This document shows positions 62,408 through 64,000 of a DNA stretch of 64,000 nt, piece by piece; position 1 is the first letter of the stretch; every line of letters starts with the position of its first letter. The notes below the pieces were generated by a model. That model had not been told where the DNA came from and did not search any database. It worked only from the letters and a program-made list of their open reading frames with translations. Made by a program: the position numbers and the translations under genes. Source of the stretch: Pseudomonas synxantha BG33R (GTDB lineage Bacteria > Pseudomonadota > Gammaproteobacteria > Pseudomonadales > Pseudomonadaceae); NCBI RefSeq assembly GCF_000263715.2, contig NZ_CM001514.1, positions 1,660,936 through 1,724,935 on the forward strand, written 5' to 3'.

Positions 62408-63349
62408 TTAACGCTGTATCTCGCGATCACGGTCCAGTTGGTAAGGCAGATCAAGCAGCTGCAGGCCGGGGCCTTCCAGGCTGCCTGTACGCACGTCGCC
62501 ACTCTCGGCAGCTTCGGCTTGCAGCACAGCGAGAAGTTCAATCGACTGGTCAGCTTTTGCCGCGATCACGACCTCGCCAACCGCGCTGTTATGGCCTGGG
62601 GAAAACAACGGCGTGCCGGGCTCGGGTAATTGCGTGGCTTCAAGGCTTAGTCGATACAGGCGCCGCTTGAGTTTGCCCAGATATTGCATGCGCGCGACGA
62701 TTTCCTGGCCGGTGTAGCAGCCTTTCTTGAAACTGACGCCGCCCACGGCTTGCAGGTTGAGCATCTGCGGGATGAACAGTTCGCGGGTCTGCGCCATTAC
62801 CTGGCCGATACCCGCGCGAATCTGGCCAAGCAGCCAGGCATTCAACTCAGCTTGTGGCAATTGTGCGGCCAGTTGGTTGCGCACGGTGTCGGCTTGTTCG
62901 GTGGGCACCCAGAGTTCGGCACGGCCAGGGGACACGCGAATAGCGATCAAGGTGTCGGTGCGCACCACGCTGTCGGTTTCGGCGGGTAGCGCCAGGCCAA
63001 GGGCGGCCAGGGGCGTGTCTGCGTCCGCCAGCCCGAAGCGTACCCAGGCGGAGCTTTCGTCGGTAAGTTTGGATTTGGAGAACACCGCGTATTTCTTCAG
63101 GTCTGCCAACTGCGGTTCGAGCAGCTCCGTGGCCATGGCCAGGAGCACGCCGTCACCTTGCAGCAGGATGCGGAAGCTGGACTGCATCCGGCCTTTTTGC
63201 GTGCAGCGCGCGCCCAGGCTGGCCTGGGTATCACTCAGGTAATTGAGGTTGCAGGTCAGCTGGCCTTGCAGGAATTTGGCAGCATCAGAACCGCGGACGG
63301 CGAGAACGCCTTCGTGGGACAGGGGGCAGAAGAAAGCAGAGTCAGCCAT
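62408..63349 (-). CDS. ygfZ: Folate-binding protein YgfZ (Fe-S cluster maintenance)
   Basis: A 313-residue GcvT-fold protein that supports Fe-S cluster assembly or repair through tetrahydrofolate. The diagnostic motif KGCYTGQEIVARMQYLG (with the conserved Cys, about 225-241) is present and the N-terminus starts MADSAFFCPLSHEGVLAVRG. It is divergent from sdhE, as in P. aeruginosa. Confidence 0.92.
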   Translation of the reverse strand: MADSAFFCPLSHEGVLAVRGSDAAKFLQGQLTCNLNYLSDTQASLGARCTQKGRMQSSFRILLQGDGVLLAMATELLEPQLADLKKYAVFSKSKLTDESSAWVRFGLADADTPLAALGLALPAETDSVVRTDTLIAIRVSPGRAELWVPTEQADTVRNQLAAQLPQAELNAWLLGQIRAGIGQVMAQTRELFIPQMLNLQAVGGVSFKKGCYTGQEIVARMQYLGKLKRRLYRLSLEATQLPEPGTPLFSPGHNSAVGEVVIAAKADQSIELLAVLQAEAAESGDVRTGSLEGPGLQLLDLPYQLDRDREIQR

Positions 63350-63488
63350 GGGTCATCGCAGGTTAAAAAGTCATGGGTGCATCATAGAGGGGCGTCCGGC
63401 AAATGCATAGTTTCGTCGCGGGCGACCAAAGCCGACTGTTCCGGTGTCGCCGGGCCTGTATACTTGCGCTCTATTTGAGGAGGGCTCC

Positions 63489-63743
63489 ATGGTCGAAGAT
63501 GTAGAAATCAATCGCCTCTACTGGCACAGCCGTCGTGGCATGCTGGAGCTGGATGTATTGCTGGTGCCTTTCACCAAAGAGGTGTACGCAACGCTCGATC
63601 AGGTGGACCGCGAGCTCTACGTCAGGTTGCTGACCTGTGAAGATCAGGACATGTTCGGCTGGTTCATGGAGCGCGCTGAATCTGAAGATCCAGAGCTGCA
63701 GCGCATGGTTCGGATGATCCTGGATCGTGTCCAGCCCAAGTAA
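63489..63743 (+). CDS. sdhE: FAD assembly factor SdhE
   Basis: An 84-residue helical protein that promotes flavinylation of succinate dehydrogenase. The RGxxE motif is in [14 protein letters not shown] (about 13-26), with the typical C-terminal helices. The start at 63489 is the ATG after GGAGG; an upstream in-frame start (63444) would overlap the promoter. It overlaps ygfX by 17 bp. Confidence 0.93.
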   Translation: MVEDVEINRLYWHSRRGMLELDVLLVPFTKEVYATLDQVDRELYVRLLTCEDQDMFGWFMERAESEDPELQRMVRMILDRVQPK

Positions 63744-64000
63744 TCGTTTTGAATGTCGCTGGCAGGCTTCGCGGCTGTTGCTGGCGGCGTATCTGCTTGC
63801 CCAACTGTTCGCGATGGGTAGCCTGCTGGTTTTGAACCTGCCTTATTCAAGCCTCGGCATCCTGTTATGCCTGGCACACTGCGCGTGGGTGCTACCGCGC
63901 CATGTTCTGCTTACTCACCGTTCGTCGATTCGTGGCCTGCGCCGTGACGACGATGGCTGGCAATTATTCAGCGCCGCACGCGGCTGGCACGCGGTGCAGC
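63727..64000 (+). CDS. YgfX-family membrane protein (partial, 3' end outside window)
   Basis: The frame from a GTG at 63727 runs to the window end (91 codons): [20 protein letters not shown] then two membrane helices (about 17-37, 43-59) and [14 protein letters not shown]. This is the YgfX (CptA-like) family, normally encoded with SdhE, here overlapping sdhE. It may act in cell division or cytoskeleton control as in E. coli. Confidence 0.8.
   Translation, partial: MSSPSNRFECRWQASRLLLAAYLLAQLFAMGSLLVLNLPYSSLGILLCLAHCAWVLPRHVLLTHRSSIRGLRRDDDGWQLFSAARGWHAVQ

Overview
This 64 kb window is a piece of a Pseudomonas chromosome, most probably from the P. fluorescens group. The evidence is a GC-rich coding style, fluorescens-type REP/REPIN elements between genes, and a recognisable Pseudomonas gene set: xenB, olsBA, phaG, fosA, opdH-tctCBA with tctDE, and an ung-to-sdhE order like that remembered from P. 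aeruginosa (PA0744/0750 to PA0760). Most genes are ordinary core genes. No replication origin, rRNA operon, insertion sequence, prophage or CRISPR array was seen.

Layout. 0-4.8 kb: ArsR-MFS-xenB operon, acpH, and the ornithine-lipid pair olsBA preceded by a Pho-box-like sequence. 4.9-7.3 kb: a HrpL-type promoter (hrp box) in front of an unrecognised protein with type III effector features, followed by a serine hydrolase and a small membrane protein. 7.4-12.4 kb: a probable catabolic operon (M20 hydrolase, MHS transporter, amidase, IclR regulator). 12.5-20.4 kb: YceI and cardiolipin synthase, bglX, a lemA-TPM-TPM operon and a methyltransferase. 20.4-24.7 kb: an iron-controlled cell-surface signalling locus (ECF sigma, FecR-like anti-sigma, heme-type TonB receptor). 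24.8-33.9 kb: small metabolic and resistance units (DHDPS-like and class II aldolases with an XRE-cupin regulator, a DUF4917 protein, an ANR-box alcohol dehydrogenase, fosA, a LysE exporter and others). 34.0-35.3 kb: an ogt gene broken by one amber codon, and a HicAB toxin-antitoxin pair. 35.4-43.1 kb: LysR/MFS, tRNA-Gly(CCC), phaG, rsuA, small envelope proteins, an enoyl-CoA hydratase-like enzyme and ung.

The most unusual part is an island of about 10.6 kb (43.1-53.8 kb) lying between ung and the AbrB-family gene, two genes that I recall as adjacent in P. aeruginosa. It holds three large proteins built of Ig-like repeats, none with a signal peptide, one of them ending in a seven-bladed YVTN-type beta-propeller, plus a pertactin-type autotransporter. 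Each of the three Ig-repeat genes has the same 16-bp palindrome (CTGTYA-N4-TGACAG) upstream, which suggests one regulon. The autotransporter is frameshifted exactly at an 8-bp tandem repeat (three full copies), which looks like a phase-variation switch now in the OFF state.

After the island come the tricarboxylate uptake genes (opdH, tctCBA, divergent tctDE). Hfq/Crc-type AAN repeats lie over the opdH start and in the tctC leader, so uptake is probably under catabolite repression. The window ends with an HDOD protein, ygfZ, sdhE and the start of ygfX.
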